Source: Fervidicella metallireducens AeB
Lineage (GTDB): Bacteria > Bacillota > Clostridia > Clostridiales > Caloramatoraceae
Length of the DNA: 39,823 nt
NCBI RefSeq assembly: GCF_000601455.1
Contig: NZ_AZQP01000026.1
Coordinates: forward strand, 1-39,823
Reading direction: 5' to 3'
Shown here: positions 1 to 9,748 of the stretch, in pieces
Layout: every line of letters begins with the position of its first letter
Position numbering within the stretch: position 1 is the first letter of the stretch
Notes under the pieces: model-generated
The model's database searches: none
What the model was told of the DNA's origin: nothing
What the model saw: the letters and a program-made list of their open reading frames with translations, nothing else
Translations under genes and position numbers: made by a program

Positions 1-19
1 TTTTTAAGGAGGTATAAAA

Positions 20-1063
20 ATGAATACAGGAGAATTATTTGAGGCTTTAGGGGATATAGTAAAGCAAAAGGGCATAGATAGAGAACTTGTATTTAGCGCA
101 TTAGAATCTGCATTGGTTTCTGCATATAAAAAAAATTATGGAACTGCTCAAAATGTGAAAGTTACTGTAAATAGAGAAACAGGCGAAATACATGTGTATG
201 CTCAGAAAGTTGTAACAGAAGATGTCTACGATAATCTATTGGAGATTAGTCTTGAAGATGCAAAGAAAATTGATATTCGATATCAATTAAACGATATTGT
301 AGATATTGAAGTTACACCGAAGGATTTTGGTAGAGTTGCAGCACAAACTGCAAAGCAAAGAGTGGTTCAAGAAATAAGGGAGGCAGAAAGAGAAATAATA
401 TATCAAGAGTATATAACAAAGGAAAATGATATTATAACTGGAATAGTACAAAAGAAGGAGAAACAAAACGTATTAATTGACTTAGGCCGATTAGAAACGA
501 TTCTTGCTCCATCAGAGCAAATGCCAAATGAAACATATAATCATGGAGATATTCTTAAATTTTATGTTGTTGAGGTTAAAAAGACATCTAAGGGACCTCA
601 GATAGTTATTTCAAGAACACATCCAGGTTTGGTAAAAAGATTATTTGAAATGGAAGTCCCAGAGATATTTGACGGTATAGTGGAAATAAAGAGCATATCA
701 AGGGAAGCTGGTTCTAGATCAAAAATAGCAGTTAATTCAAGGGATGAAAATGTTGATGCTACAGGTGCATGTGTTGGCCCAAAGGGAGTAAGAGTTCAAA
801 ATGTAGTTAATGAACTAAAGGGCGAAAAAATTGATATAGTTAAATGGAGTAAGGATCCTGCAGAATTTATTGCTAACGCATTAAGCCCATCAAAGGTAAT
901 CAGTGTTGAAATCAATGAGGAAGAAAGAAGTGCAAAGGTTGTAGTTCCTGACCATCAATTATCTTTAGCTATTGGAAAAGAAGGTCAAAATGCAAGACTT
1001 GCAGCAAAATTAACAGGTTGGAAGATTGATATCAAAAGTGAATCTCAAGTGGAAGAAAATTAA
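20..1063 (+). CDS. nusA: Transcription termination/antitermination factor NusA
   Basis: NusA binds RNA polymerase and nascent RNA and modulates pausing, termination and antitermination. The 347-residue product has the usual order: an N-terminal polymerase-binding domain (about 1-125), an S1 domain (about 135-200, DIITGIVQKKEKQNVLIDLG), KH1 (about 230-295, with GPKG) and KH2 (about 300-345, IGKEGQNARLAAKL). Like other Bacillota forms it lacks the C-terminal acidic repeats of the E. coli protein. The ATG follows AAGGAGG at good spacing. It is the first complete gene here; rimP normally lies just upstream, outside the window. It heads the run into ylxR, ylxQ and infB, with a 19-bp gap to ylxR. 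Confidence 0.97.
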   Translation: MNTGELFEALGDIVKQKGIDRELVFSALESALVSAYKKNYGTAQNVKVTVNRETGEIHVYAQKVVTEDVYDNLLEISLEDAKKIDIRYQLNDIVDIEVTPKDFGRVAAQTAKQRVVQEIREAEREIIYQEYITKENDIITGIVQKKEKQNVLIDLGRLETILAPSEQMPNETYNHGDILKFYVVEVKKTSKGPQIVISRTHPGLVKRLFEMEVPEIFDGIVEIKSISREAGSRSKIAVNSRDENVDATGACVGPKGVRVQNVVNELKGEKIDIVKWSKDPAEFIANALSPSKVISVEINEEERSAKVVVPDHQLSLAIGKEGQNARLAAKLTGWKIDIKSESQVEEN

Positions 1064-1082
1064 CTGCGAGGAGTGAAACTTA

Positions 1083-1352
1083 ATGAAGGTGAAAAAGATT
1101 CCTCAAAGAATGTGTGTTGGATGTCAAGAAATGAAGCCTAAAAAAGAACTAATCAGGGTTGTTAAAAACTCTGAAGGTGAAGTAAGTATTGATTTAACAG
1201 GAAAGAAACCAGGACGTGGTGCTTACATATGCAAGAACATTGATTGTTTAGAAAAAGCAATTAAAACAAAAAGAATAGAGCGTTCTTTTGAGATGAAGAT
1301 TTCGGATGAAATTTATAGCAGGCTTAAAGAGGAATTAAGTAATGAAGAATAA
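1083..1352 (+). CDS. rnpM: RNase P modulator RnpM (YlxR family)
   Basis: This 89-residue YlxR-family protein carries the family hallmarks: RMCVGC near the start (Cys11, Cys14), the GRGAYIC segment and a second cysteine pair (Cys51, Cys56). In B. subtilis the family member binds the RNase P RNA and modulates its activity, so a tRNA-processing role is inferred from family knowledge. The ATG lies after GAGGAGTG. The end overlaps the ylxQ start by 11 bases, so the two are probably translationally coupled. The position between nusA and infB is the conserved one. Confidence 0.93.
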   Translation: MKVKKIPQRMCVGCQEMKPKKELIRVVKNSEGEVSIDLTGKKPGRGAYICKNIDCLEKAIKTKRIERSFEMKISDEIYSRLKEELSNEE

Positions 1353-1647
1353 TTTATCTTCCTTTATGGGTCTAATGCAAAAGGCAGGAGCACTGTCATC
1401 TGGTGAAGTAGCAGTTGAAATTGATATTAAAAAGAAAAAATCAAAACTCGTTATAATAGCAGAAGATGCAAGTGAAAATACAAAGAAGAAATTTATAGAT
1501 ATGGCTAAATATAGAAATATTAAGTATGTTTTTTTTCAAACAAAGGAAGTACTTGGAATGTGTCTTGGAAAATCTGAAAGGTCTGTTCTAAGTATAAACG
1601 ATGAAGGATTTGCAAAAAGTTTTTTGAGTAAATTGGAGGCAAAATAA
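1342..1647 (+). CDS. ylxQ: L7Ae-family K-turn RNA-binding protein YlxQ
   Basis: A 101-residue ribosomal protein L7Ae/L30e/S12e/Gadd45-type RNA-binding protein. The core is visible: the N-terminal GLMQKAGALSSGEVAVE helix, the AEDASENTKKKF segment and the C-terminal VLGMCLGKSERSVLSI stretch, matching the L7Ae fold that recognises kink-turn RNAs. Its cellular target is not firmly established. It starts inside the last codons of ylxR and ends 16 bases before infB, which fits one co-transcribed unit. Confidence 0.92.
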   Translation: MKNNLSSFMGLMQKAGALSSGEVAVEIDIKKKKSKLVIIAEDASENTKKKFIDMAKYRNIKYVFFQTKEVLGMCLGKSERSVLSINDEGFAKSFLSKLEAK

Positions 1648-1663
1648 AATGGGGGTGTAGATA

Positions 1664-3781
1664 TTGTCAAAAATTAGAATATATGAGTTGGCAAAACAGA
1701 CAAATATGTCAAGTAAGGAGTTAATAGATTTATTAAATAAGGAATTTGGTTTAGAAGTAAAAAATCATATGAGTGTAATTGAAGGTGAAGAAGCAAATAT
1801 CATCTTGGAATATTTTGGAGAATTACACCAAAATGATTTAACAGAAGGTAAAATGGAAGAAATTAATTCTCCAATCTCCGAGATAGATGAATATGAACTT
1901 CTACAGGAAACTGAATTCTATGATGAGAAAAAAGGAAGAAAAAAAGTAAAATCAGATAAATCAAAAAATAATGGAAGTAGCAGGTTGAATAAAAACGAAA
2001 TGAATAAAGATACAGCAATTGAACAAGAAATAGGAATGGTTACAATACCAGAAAGTATTAAAGTTGGTGAATTCGCAAGGTTAATAAATAAACCATCATC
2101 AGAGATAATAAAGAAACTTTTATTTATGGGTGTAATGGCTACAATAAATCATGAAATTACATTCGAAACTGCTGAAAAAATAGCAGAAGAATACAATATT
2201 ATCGTAGATAAAGAAATTAAAAAAGAAAAAGAAGAAATTTTAATTAACGATTTTGAAGACGATGAAGAATCATTACAAGTTAGACCACCAGTTGTAACAG
2301 TTATGGGACACGTCGACCATGGAAAAACTTCCTTACTAGACGCTATAAGACATTCCAAAGTTACAGAAACTGAAGCAGGTGGTATAACACAACATATAGG
2401 TGCTTATACAGTTGATATTAATGGCAGTAAGGTAACATTTTTAGATACACCTGGACATGAGGCATTTACAGCAATGAGGGCTAGAGGAGCTCAAGCAACA
2501 GATATTGCAATTCTTGTAGTTGCAGCTGATGATGGAGTAATGCCACAAACTGTAGAAGCTATAAACCATGCTAAAGCAGCAAATGTACCAATAATTGTTG
2601 CAATTAATAAGATGGATAAGCCAAATGCTAATCCAGATAGGGTTAAACAAGAATTAACTGAATATGGTCTTATTGCAGAAGATTGGGGAGGAGATACGGT
2701 ATGTGTTCCTGTTTCTGCTAAATCAAAAATTGGTATAGATAATCTACTAGAAATGATACTTCTTGTAGCTGAAATTCAACAGCTGACAGCAAATCCAAAC
2801 AGACCTGCAAAAGGAATTATTATCGAGGCAAAATTAGATAAAGGAAGAGGTCCAGTTGCCACTGTATTAGTGCAAAAAGGAACTCTTAGGATTGGAGATG
2901 CAATAGTAGCTGGAGTAGCATATGGTAAAGTTAGAGCCATGGTTGATGATAAAGGTAGAAAAGTAAAAGAAGCTGGTCCTTCTATACCTGTGGAAGTACT
3001 AGGATTATCTGAAGTTCCAAATGCCGGTGACATACTTTATTGTGTTTCTGATGATAAGACTGCAAGACAAATTGGTGAAATTAGAAAAAATAAAGAAAGA
3101 CAAGAACATTATGCTAATACAGCTAAAGTATCTCTTGAAGATTTATTCAGTCAGATACAATCTGGAAAAGTTAAGGATCTAAACATTATAGTGAAAGCTG
3201 ACGTTCAAGGTTCGGTAGAAGCTGTGAAACAATCATTGGAGAAAATTTCCAATGAAGAAGTAAGGGTGAATGTTATTCATGGTGCAGTAGGAGCAATTAC
3301 GGAAACAGATGTAGCCTTAGCAGCGGCATCAAATGCAATAATAATTGGATTTAACGTTAGACCTGATAACATGGCCAGACAGGCAGCTGACAGAGAAAAT
3401 GTTGATGTTAAAACCTATAGAATTATTTACGAAGCAATTGATGATATTACAGCTGCAATGAAAGGAATGTTGGATCCTGAGTATAAAGAAGTCGTTACTG
3501 CTAGGTTAAGTGTAAGAACAACCTTTAAAGTTTCCAGTGTTGGTACTATTGCAGGTTGTTATGTAGAAGACGGTAAAATAAATAGAAATAACGATATCAG
3601 AGTTATAAGAAATGGTGTTGTTGTCTTTGAAGGTAAGATTAGTTCCTTAAAGCGATTTAAAGATGATGTGAAGGAAGTTGCATCCGGATTTGAATGTGGA
3701 TTGACAATAGAAAGATTTAATGACATCAAAGAAGGGGATACTATTGAAGCATATACTATGGAAGAAGTAGAAAGAAAGTAA
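1664..3781 (+). CDS. infB: Translation initiation factor IF-2
   Basis: IF-2 is the GTPase that places initiator fMet-tRNA on the 30S subunit and promotes 50S joining. The product is 705 residues. It has an N-terminal IF2N helix-turn module (about 1-50, [20 protein letters not shown]), a charged linker, a second IF2N (about 130-190), a G domain with GHVDHGKT (residues 215-222), DTPGHE and NKMD, then domains II-IV. The start is TTG, preceded by GGGGGTG. The linker is short, so the total length is at the short end for the family. rbfA follows after 17 bases. Confidence 0.97.
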   Translation: MSKIRIYELAKQTNMSSKELIDLLNKEFGLEVKNHMSVIEGEEANIILEYFGELHQNDLTEGKMEEINSPISEIDEYELLQETEFYDEKKGRKKVKSDKSKNNGSSRLNKNEMNKDTAIEQEIGMVTIPESIKVGEFARLINKPSSEIIKKLLFMGVMATINHEITFETAEKIAEEYNIIVDKEIKKEKEEILINDFEDDEESLQVRPPVVTVMGHVDHGKTSLLDAIRHSKVTETEAGGITQHIGAYTVDINGSKVTFLDTPGHEAFTAMRARGAQATDIAILVVAADDGVMPQTVEAINHAKAANVPIIVAINKMDKPNANPDRVKQELTEYGLIAEDWGGDTVCVPVSAKSKIGIDNLLEMILLVAEIQQLTANPNRPAKGIIIEAKLDKGRGPVATVLVQKGTLRIGDAIVAGVAYGKVRAMVDDKGRKVKEAGPSIPVEVLGLSEVPNAGDILYCVSDDKTARQIGEIRKNKERQEHYANTAKVSLEDLFSQIQSGKVKDLNIIVKADVQGSVEAVKQSLEKISNEEVRVNVIHGAVGAITETDVALAAASNAIIIGFNVRPDNMARQAADRENVDVKTYRIIYEAIDDITAAMKGMLDPEYKEVVTARLSVRTTFKVSSVGTIAGCYVEDGKINRNNDIRVIRNGVVVFEGKISSLKRFKDDVKEVASGFECGLTIERFNDIKEGDTIEAYTMEEVERK

Positions 3782-3798
3782 AGGGGTGTAGATTATAG

Positions 3799-4167
3799 AT
3801 GAGCATAAGTAGGACATCAAGACTTTCTGAAGAAATTAAAAGAGTTGTCAGTAGTGTTATTCAAAACGAATTAAAAGACCCCAGGGTGCCAACTTTAACA
3901 TCGGTAACTCATGTTGATGTTACCAGGGATTTAAGTTATGCCAAAATATTTATTAGTGTCTTCGGAACAGACAATGAAAAAATACAATGCTTACAAGGTC
4001 TCAAAAATGCTGCTGGTTACATTAGAAAAGAAGTTGGTAATCGAATAAAGGTTAGACATATTCCTGAAATAATATTTGAATTAGATAATTCCATTGAATA
4101 CGGTCTGCATATTGAAAAACTTCTTCAGGATATTGGAAAAAACAATGATTCAAACACAGATAGGTAA
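3799..4167 (+). CDS. rbfA: 30S ribosome-binding factor RbfA
   Basis: RbfA binds the maturing 30S subunit near the 5' region of 16S rRNA and is needed for late assembly and cold growth. The 122-residue product shows the family N-terminus (SRTSRLSEEIKRVVSSVIQNEL), the KDPRV segment, VTRDLSYAKIFISVFG and the KVRHIPEIIFELDNSIEYG core of its KH-like fold. The ribosome site is AAGGGGTG. Its last 23 bases overlap the start of nrnA. Confidence 0.96.
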   Translation: MSISRTSRLSEEIKRVVSSVIQNELKDPRVPTLTSVTHVDVTRDLSYAKIFISVFGTDNEKIQCLQGLKNAAGYIRKEVGNRIKVRHIPEIIFELDNSIEYGLHIEKLLQDIGKNNDSNTDR

Positions 4168-5113
4168 AATAATCTTAGATAAAAATAGTTTTGCAATTGT
4201 ATCCCATACTTCACCTGATGGTGATAGTATGGGATCAATGCTAGCTGTATACAATCAATTACTAAGTATGGGTAAGAATGCAGATGTATTCGTCGAGGAA
4301 GATTTGCCAATGAAATATTCTTTTCTAAGTGGATTCGGCAGCATAAAAAAATATTCTATAAGCAATAAATCTTATGAGTGTGTATTTGTTTTAGATTGTG
4401 GCGATATCGATAGATTAGGATTGTGTAAAGACGTTTTAAATAGGGCAGATGTAGTTATAAATATAGATCATCATATTTCAAATACACTTTTTGGACATTT
4501 AAACTTAGTTGATTCAAATGCCTCAAGTGTTGGTGAAATTATTTATCAACTCTTTAAAGTAAATGGATATCATATATCTAAAGAAATAGCAGGTTGTTTA
4601 TATACTTCTATTGTAAGTGATACCGGTGGATTTAAGTATTCGAATACTACATCCATAACGTTATCTATTGTTGGGGATTTAATAAACACAAATATTGATT
4701 TCTCAGATATTTATAACAAAATTTTTAATGTTAAGACTTTATCACAGATAAAACTAATGTCAAAGGTTACATCGACATTAGAATTACATTTTGATAATCG
4801 TGTATCAATATTAATTTTAACAGAAAATATGCTAAAAGAATGCAATGCAAACGAAGATGATGCAAGTGAATTTATAAACATTGGCAGAGATATAGAGGAA
4901 GTAGAGGTTGCAATACTAATTAAAGAGAAAAATATTAATTCCTGTAGAGTTAGCCTGCGTTCAAAAAAATATGTGGATGTGGCAAAAATAGCTTCTATGT
5001 TTGGAGGAGGAGGTCACATAAGAGCTGCCGGATGTACTATTGAAGGTAATATAGATGATGTCAAAGAAAGTTTACTGACAATTTTAAAAAATTATTTTAA
5101 TGCGGTGATTTAG
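4145..5113 (+). CDS. nrnA: DHH-family nanoRNase / pAp phosphatase NrnA
   Basis: NrnA degrades 2-5 nt nanoRNAs and dephosphorylates 3'-phosphoadenosine 5'-phosphate. The 322-residue product has the DHH signature: HTSPDGDSMG (metal ligands about His21, Asp25, Asp27), VLDCGD, VINIDHHISN, and a C-terminal DHHA1 domain with FGGGGHIRAAG. I chose the ATG at 4145 because the family starts about 15 residues before the HTSPDGD motif; a longer in-frame extension from 4094 would lie wholly inside rbfA. It overlaps rbfA by 23 bases, and its stop directly abuts the truB start. Confidence 0.93.
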   Translation: MIQTQIGKIILDKNSFAIVSHTSPDGDSMGSMLAVYNQLLSMGKNADVFVEEDLPMKYSFLSGFGSIKKYSISNKSYECVFVLDCGDIDRLGLCKDVLNRADVVINIDHHISNTLFGHLNLVDSNASSVGEIIYQLFKVNGYHISKEIAGCLYTSIVSDTGGFKYSNTTSITLSIVGDLINTNIDFSDIYNKIFNVKTLSQIKLMSKVTSTLELHFDNRVSILILTENMLKECNANEDDASEFINIGRDIEEVEVAILIKEKNINSCRVSLRSKKYVDVAKIASMFGGGGHIRAAGCTIEGNIDDVKESLLTILKNYFNAVI

Positions 5114-5983
5114 ATGAATGGAGTTTTAAATATATTAAAACCACCAGGAATGACATCCCATGATGTAGTGGCCTTTGTTAGGAGAACTTTAGGCATAAAG
5201 AAAGTTGGACATACAGGAACGCTAGATCCTGGTGCTGCTGGTGTCTTACCTATTTGTATTGGTAAGTCAACGAAAATCGTAGAGTATTTAATGGATGATA
5301 AAAAAATATACATTTGTGAAGTAACCTTTGGTAATAAAACAGATACTTATGATAAATATGGAAATCTTTTATATGAAAATGACAAAGACTGTTCAAAATT
5401 AAACTATAATAGCTTACAAAAGGTTATAACAGAATTTAAGGGAAAAATAAATCAAAAGCCACCAATCTATTCTGCTGTTAAAATTAACGGTGTTAGAGCA
5501 TATGATCTAGCAAGAAGAGGGGAAACCGTAGATATAAAGGAGCGAACAGTAGAAATTTTTAACATTGAAATTATTAAAGTGGATTCTCCTAAAGCTATGC
5601 TTAAAATAGAATGCTCAAAAGGAACTTATATAAGAAGTTTATGTAATGATATTGGCGAAAAGCTTGGCTGTGGAGCATATATGAGTTTTCTAATTAGAAC
5701 AGCAACAGGAAAGTTTTCATTAGCTAATAGCCATACACTCGAAGAAATTTCACAACAGATGTCAGATACTTTTATAGTTGAACCGGATTTTGCATTAGAA
5801 ATGCAAAGTGTTTACATTGATGACGTCTATACATCAAAACTGCTGAATGGAAACAGTATAGTTTACAAAGATAACGGTGTATTAAAAAACACTTTAGTGA
5901 AAATTTATATAAAACCTGATAGGTTTATTGGAATAGGAAGAATAAATAATGGTATTTTATCCGTTGAAAAATTATTGGTTTAA
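5114..5983 (+). CDS. truB: tRNA pseudouridine(55) synthase TruB
   Basis: TruB converts U55 of the tRNA T-loop to pseudouridine. The 289-residue protein begins with GVLNILKPPGMTSHDVV and has the catalytic GTLDPGAAG motif (nucleophile Asp38), KPPIYSAVKINGVRAYDLAR and the KGTYIRSLCNDIG segment typical of the family. The start codon follows the nrnA stop with no gap, and its weak ribosome site (GGTGAT) lies inside nrnA, so coupled translation is likely. Confidence 0.96.
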   Translation: MNGVLNILKPPGMTSHDVVAFVRRTLGIKKVGHTGTLDPGAAGVLPICIGKSTKIVEYLMDDKKIYICEVTFGNKTDTYDKYGNLLYENDKDCSKLNYNSLQKVITEFKGKINQKPPIYSAVKINGVRAYDLARRGETVDIKERTVEIFNIEIIKVDSPKAMLKIECSKGTYIRSLCNDIGEKLGCGAYMSFLIRTATGKFSLANSHTLEEISQQMSDTFIVEPDFALEMQSVYIDDVYTSKLLNGNSIVYKDNGVLKNTLVKIYIKPDRFIGIGRINNGILSVEKLLV

Positions 5984-5994
5984 AGGTGTATCAC

Positions 5995-6927
5995 ATGAAA
6001 ATAATAAGAGATGATCTACATAACATTAAAATTAGCGAGAAGCTAAGTATTGCATTAGGAACTTTTGATGGAATTCATATTGGACATAAAAAAATAATTG
6101 AGACTGCAGTTGAAGATGCAAAGAAATTTAGAATAAAAAGTGCAGTAGTTACATTTGATAAACATCCTTTAGAGCTTCTATCTTCAAATAAACAGATATC
6201 AATTATTACAAACAACAAGATAAAAGCAAAAATCTTAGAGAACTATGGCATAGATTATTTGTTTTTCCTTACATTTAGTAGAGAATTCGCTTCTATTGAG
6301 CCAGAAAAATTTCTATACTTACTGATAAATAATCTAAATTCAAATATTATAACATGTGGATATAACTATTCATTTGGTAAAAATGGTAGGGGAAATGTGG
6401 AGCTATTAGATATTTTTCAAAAAGAGTATCATTATAAATTAAACATTGTTGATAAAATTATGTGTTTTGAAAAGGATGTATCCAGTACTGAGATTAGAAA
6501 GGAATTTATCAAAGGGGATATTGAGGAAGTAAATAAGTTACTTGGATACAACTATTTCTTAATTGGAACTGTTGAATATGGAAAAGGTTTAGCAAAACAA
6601 TTTGGTTTTCCAACAGCAAATATTATTATTGAAGAAAACAATCCTTTAAAAAATGGTGTATACATAAGTAAAACTTATGTAAATAATAAGGGTTATGATT
6701 CAATAAGTAATATTGGTTATACTCCTACATTAAGGAGTACATCTAGGGTTTTAGAGACACACATCTTTAACTTTGATGGAAATTTGTATGGAAAAGAGAT
6801 TAAAATAGAATTTTTAAAATTTTTACGTGAAGAAAAAAAATTCGATTCTGTAGAAAACTTAAAACAAGCTATTGAAATTGACAGATCAAATGCAATACAC
6901 TACTTTAAAAATAGTATTTACAAATAA
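5995..6927 (+). CDS. ribF: Bifunctional riboflavin kinase / FAD synthetase RibF
   Basis: RibF phosphorylates riboflavin to FMN and adenylates FMN to FAD. The 310-residue product has an N-terminal nucleotidyltransferase domain (GTFDGIHIGH at residues 22-31; GYNYSFGKNGRG) and a C-terminal riboflavin kinase domain (GKGLAKQFGFPTANI, NIGYTPT). I chose ATG 5995 over the in-frame GTG at 5986 because AAAGGTG, overlapping the truB stop, is well spaced from the ATG, whereas the GTG is part of that site. It is the last gene before a new promoter for rpsO. Confidence 0.95.
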   Translation: MKIIRDDLHNIKISEKLSIALGTFDGIHIGHKKIIETAVEDAKKFRIKSAVVTFDKHPLELLSSNKQISIITNNKIKAKILENYGIDYLFFLTFSREFASIEPEKFLYLLINNLNSNIITCGYNYSFGKNGRGNVELLDIFQKEYHYKLNIVDKIMCFEKDVSSTEIRKEFIKGDIEEVNKLLGYNYFLIGTVEYGKGLAKQFGFPTANIIIEENNPLKNGVYISKTYVNNKGYDSISNIGYTPTLRSTSRVLETHIFNFDGNLYGKEIKIEFLKFLREEKKFDSVENLKQAIEIDRSNAIHYFKNSIYK

Positions 6928-6945
6928 ATATAATACTGATATAAT
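6917..6945 (+). promoter_or_regulatory. Promoter of rpsO
   Basis: TTTACA (6917-6922), a 17-bp spacer and TATAAT (6940-6945), near-perfect for the housekeeping sigma factor. The -35 lies in the last codons of ribF, so rpsO can be transcribed independently of the upstream operon. Confidence 0.75.
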
Positions 6946-6954
6946 ATTACCGTT

Positions 6955-7010
6955 AACCTATGCTGCGTTTTGCGATTCTCCGACGTACAACTCGGCATAA
7001 GGCGTTTATT
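6955..7010 (+). promoter_or_regulatory. Structured rpsO leader, candidate S15 autoregulatory site
   Basis: Between the promoter and the ribosome site, CCTATG (6957-6962) can pair with CATAAGG (6996-7002, one bulge), enclosing CCGA/TCGG (6980-6983 with 6992-6995). GC content is clearly higher than in the flanking DNA. Ribosomal protein S15 commonly represses its own mRNA through a leader structure, so autoregulation is inferred from position and fold; binding is not shown by the sequence alone. Confidence 0.5.
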
Positions 7011-7030
7011 TAAAGAGGAGGTACTTAAAA

Positions 7031-7294
7031 ATGGATAAGGCTAGAAAGCAAGAGATAATTGCTAAATATCAAAGACACGAAGGTGACACAGGTTCACCTG
7101 AAGTTCAAATTGCACTTTTAACTGAAAGAATAAATTACCTTACAGAGCATTTAAAAGTGCATAAGAAGGACCATCACTCAAGAAGAGGTCTTTTAATGAT
7201 GGTTGGTCAAAGAAGAGGTCTTTTAAACTATTTAACAAAAATTGATATCGAAAGATATCGTGCTATAATCAAAGAACTTGGTATAAGAAAGTAA
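7031..7294 (+). CDS. rpsO: 30S ribosomal protein S15
   Basis: The 87-residue length and the motifs [33 protein letters not shown] and [10 protein letters not shown] identify S15, the primary binder of the central 16S rRNA domain. The ATG follows GAGGAGG. It has its own promoter and structured leader and is closed by an intrinsic terminator, so it is probably mostly a monocistronic message. pnp follows, as in many bacteria. Confidence 0.98.
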   Translation: MDKARKQEIIAKYQRHEGDTGSPEVQIALLTERINYLTEHLKVHKKDHHSRRGLLMMVGQRRGLLNYLTKIDIERYRAIIKELGIRK

Positions 7295-7298
7295 TAAT

Positions 7299-7326
7299 GG
7301 GGCGGTTTGTACCGCTCTATTTTTAT
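7299..7326 (+). terminator. Intrinsic terminator after rpsO
   Basis: GGGCGG / CCGCTC stem with a TTTGTA loop, followed by TATTTTTAT; it begins five bases after the rpsO stop. Confidence 0.8.
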
Positions 7327-7531
7327 AATTCAAAAACATATACCATATATAACCATTTTAAAATCTTGAAAAATCAATATTTCAGCATAGTATAAAATTT
7401 AAATTAAAATTTTACATCCAACAATTATACATATATGGTATAATTAACTTTATAAACTTTTTGTTTGTTTAAAATGTATAAAATATGTAATAATAATATT
7501 ACAGGTGTTATATTTGAAAGGAGGTCAATTA

Positions 7532-9654
7532 ATGCAACAAATTTTCGAGACTACAATAGCTAATCGTAAATTAAAAGCTGATATAGGAAAGTATGCTTTA
7601 TTATCAAATGGTTCTGCATGGTAAGCTATGGAGACACAGTGATTCTTGTTAATGCAAATGCATCAGAACAACCTAGAGAAGGAATTGATTTTTTTCCATT
7701 AAGTGTGGAGTATGAAGAAAGACTATATGCCGTAGGGAAAATACCTGGTGGTTTTATTAAAAGAGAAGGAAGACCAACTGAAAAGGCAATTCTTTCTGCA
7801 AGAGCAATAGACAGACCACTGAGACCTTTGTTTCCAGATGGGTATAGAAATGATGTGCAAATAATTTGTACAGTAATGTCTGTAGATCCAGATAATCCAC
7901 CAGAAATTTTAGCTATAAATGCAGCTTCACTAGCTTTATGTATATCAGATATACCATTTAACAAACCTGTTGGAGCAGTAGCTGTAGGCAAAGTAGGTAA
8001 TGAATTGATAATCAATCCTACCTCTGAGCAAAGAGAAAAAAGCGAAATGCATCTATTAGTATGTGCAACAAAAGATAGGGTAATGATGATTGAAGCAGGT
8101 GGGGATGAAATACCTGAAGATATTATGTATGAAGCTATAATGCTTGGTTTTGAGGCTTGTCAGCCTATTATAAAATTCCAAGAAGAGGTTACGGCACAAA
8201 TTGGAAAGGAAAAAAAGATTCCTGAATTATATAAAGTTCCTGAAGAAATCGAACTTGCCGTAAGAGAATATGCCAAGGATAAAATATTTGAGGCAATGGA
8301 TACTACTGATAGACAAGAAAGGCAGCAAAAAACAGATTTAGTAAAAGAGGAAGTTTTTCAACATTTTGCCGAGATATTTCCAGATAGTGAAAAGGATATA
8401 GATGATGTAATTTACAGACTAATGAAAGAAAAAGTCAGAGAAATGATTTTAATAGAAAAAAAACGTCCTGATGGAAGAAATTTTGAAGAAATAAGACCTC
8501 TTGCAAGTAATGTTTCAATTCTACCAAGAACCCACGGCTCAGGAATGTTCCAAAGGGGTCAGACTCAGGTTTTAACTGTAGCAACTTTAGGGGCTTTAGG
8601 GGATGTACAAGTACTTGATGGCCTAGGTGATGAAGAATCAAAAAGATACATACACCATTATAATTTTCCACCATACAGTACTGGGGAAGTAAGAATTTTA
8701 AGAGGTCCAGGTAGAAGGGAGATTGGACATGGAGCATTAGCTGAGAAAGCTCTTGAGCCAGTTATTCCATCAGAGGAAGAATTTCCATACACAATCAGAT
8801 TAGTTTCTGAAGTTATTAGTTCCAATGGTTCTACATCACAGGCAAGTGTTTGTGCAAGTACACTTGCACTTATGGATGCCGGAGTGCCGATAAAGAGGCC
8901 TGTTGCTGGAATCGCAATGGGACTTGTTACAGATGATGATGTATCTAGCTATGAAATTTTAACAGATATACAAGGCATTGAAGACTTCTTTGGAGATATG
9001 GATTTTAAGGTTGCTGGAACTGAAAAAGGTATTACTGCAATACAGGTTGATACGAAAATTGAAGGATTACCTAACGACGTAATTAAGAAGGCTATAGAAC
9101 AAGCTAGAAAAGCAAGATTACAGATTCTAGAATCTATGTTATCAACAATTCCAGAACCAAGAAAAGAGATCTCTCAGTTTGCACCAAAGATAATTTCAAT
9201 GACTATCGATCCTGAAAAAATAAGAGACGTAATTGGCTCTGGTGGAAAAACAATAAACAAAATAATTCAAGAAACTGGTGTAAAAATAGACATAGAAGAT
9301 GATGGAAGGTTGTTTATTTGTGCTCCTGACAGTGAAAGTGGAAAGAAAGCACAGAAAATTATTGAAGGTATTACAAGAGAAGTAGAAGTTGGAGAAATAT
9401 ATCTAGGTAAAGTAACAAGAGTAACAACATTTGGCGCATTTGTTGAAGTTTTACCTGGTAAAGAGGGTTTGGTACATATCTCGAAATTAGCTCCTGAAAG
9501 AGTTAACAAAGTTGAAGATATTGTTAACGTTGGAGATGAAATTCTCGTTAAGGTTACTGATATAGATGCTCAAGGAAGAATAAATCTATCTAGAAAAGAT
9601 GCTTTAAAGAGTGAAGAAAGCGAAAATTCTGATGTTGATAAAAATAACGAATAA
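7532..9654 (+). CDS. pnp: Polynucleotide phosphorylase PNPase, with a one-base frameshift near residue 29
   Basis: PNPase is the phosphate-dependent 3'-5' exoribonuclease of mRNA decay. Two RNase PH domains ([10 protein letters not shown]-type start, then FQRGQTQVL), a KH domain ([16 protein letters not shown]) and a C-terminal S1 domain ([30 protein letters not shown]) are visible. The natural start is ATG 7532 after AAAGGAGG. That frame encodes the expected N-terminus (about 29 residues ending NGSA) but stops at TAA 7622-7624. The rest of the protein continues in the frame of ATG 7618 ([11 protein letters not shown]). Adding one A at about 7618 (GCATGG to GCAATGG) restores a normal protein of about 707 residues. 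Translation from 7618 alone would lack the first strand of the core and has no ribosome site. Sequencing error is the likeliest cause. Confidence 0.93.
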
Positions 9655-9660
9655 AAGATT

Positions 9661-9687
9661 AAAAGGGCTTATATAAGCCTTTTTTTG
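9661..9687 (+). terminator. Intrinsic terminator after pnp
   Basis: AAAAGGGCTTATATAAGCCTTTT hairpin (positions 9661-9683) followed by more T residues, directly after the pnp stop. Confidence 0.85.
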
Positions 9688-9748
9688 TTATTTAAAAGCT
9701 AATAAAAGAATAAATATTAATATAATTTTAAATAGGGGGGAAACTATT

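Noticed and set aside
4094-4144. Longer N-terminus for NrnA
   Set aside because: The extra 17 codons overlap rbfA in another frame, and the family starts close to ATG 4145.
7600-7630. Programmed frameshifting in pnp
   Set aside because: There is no slippery heptamer or downstream pseudoknot-like structure, pnp is not known to be recoded, and two other one-base indels in the window suggest a general error source.
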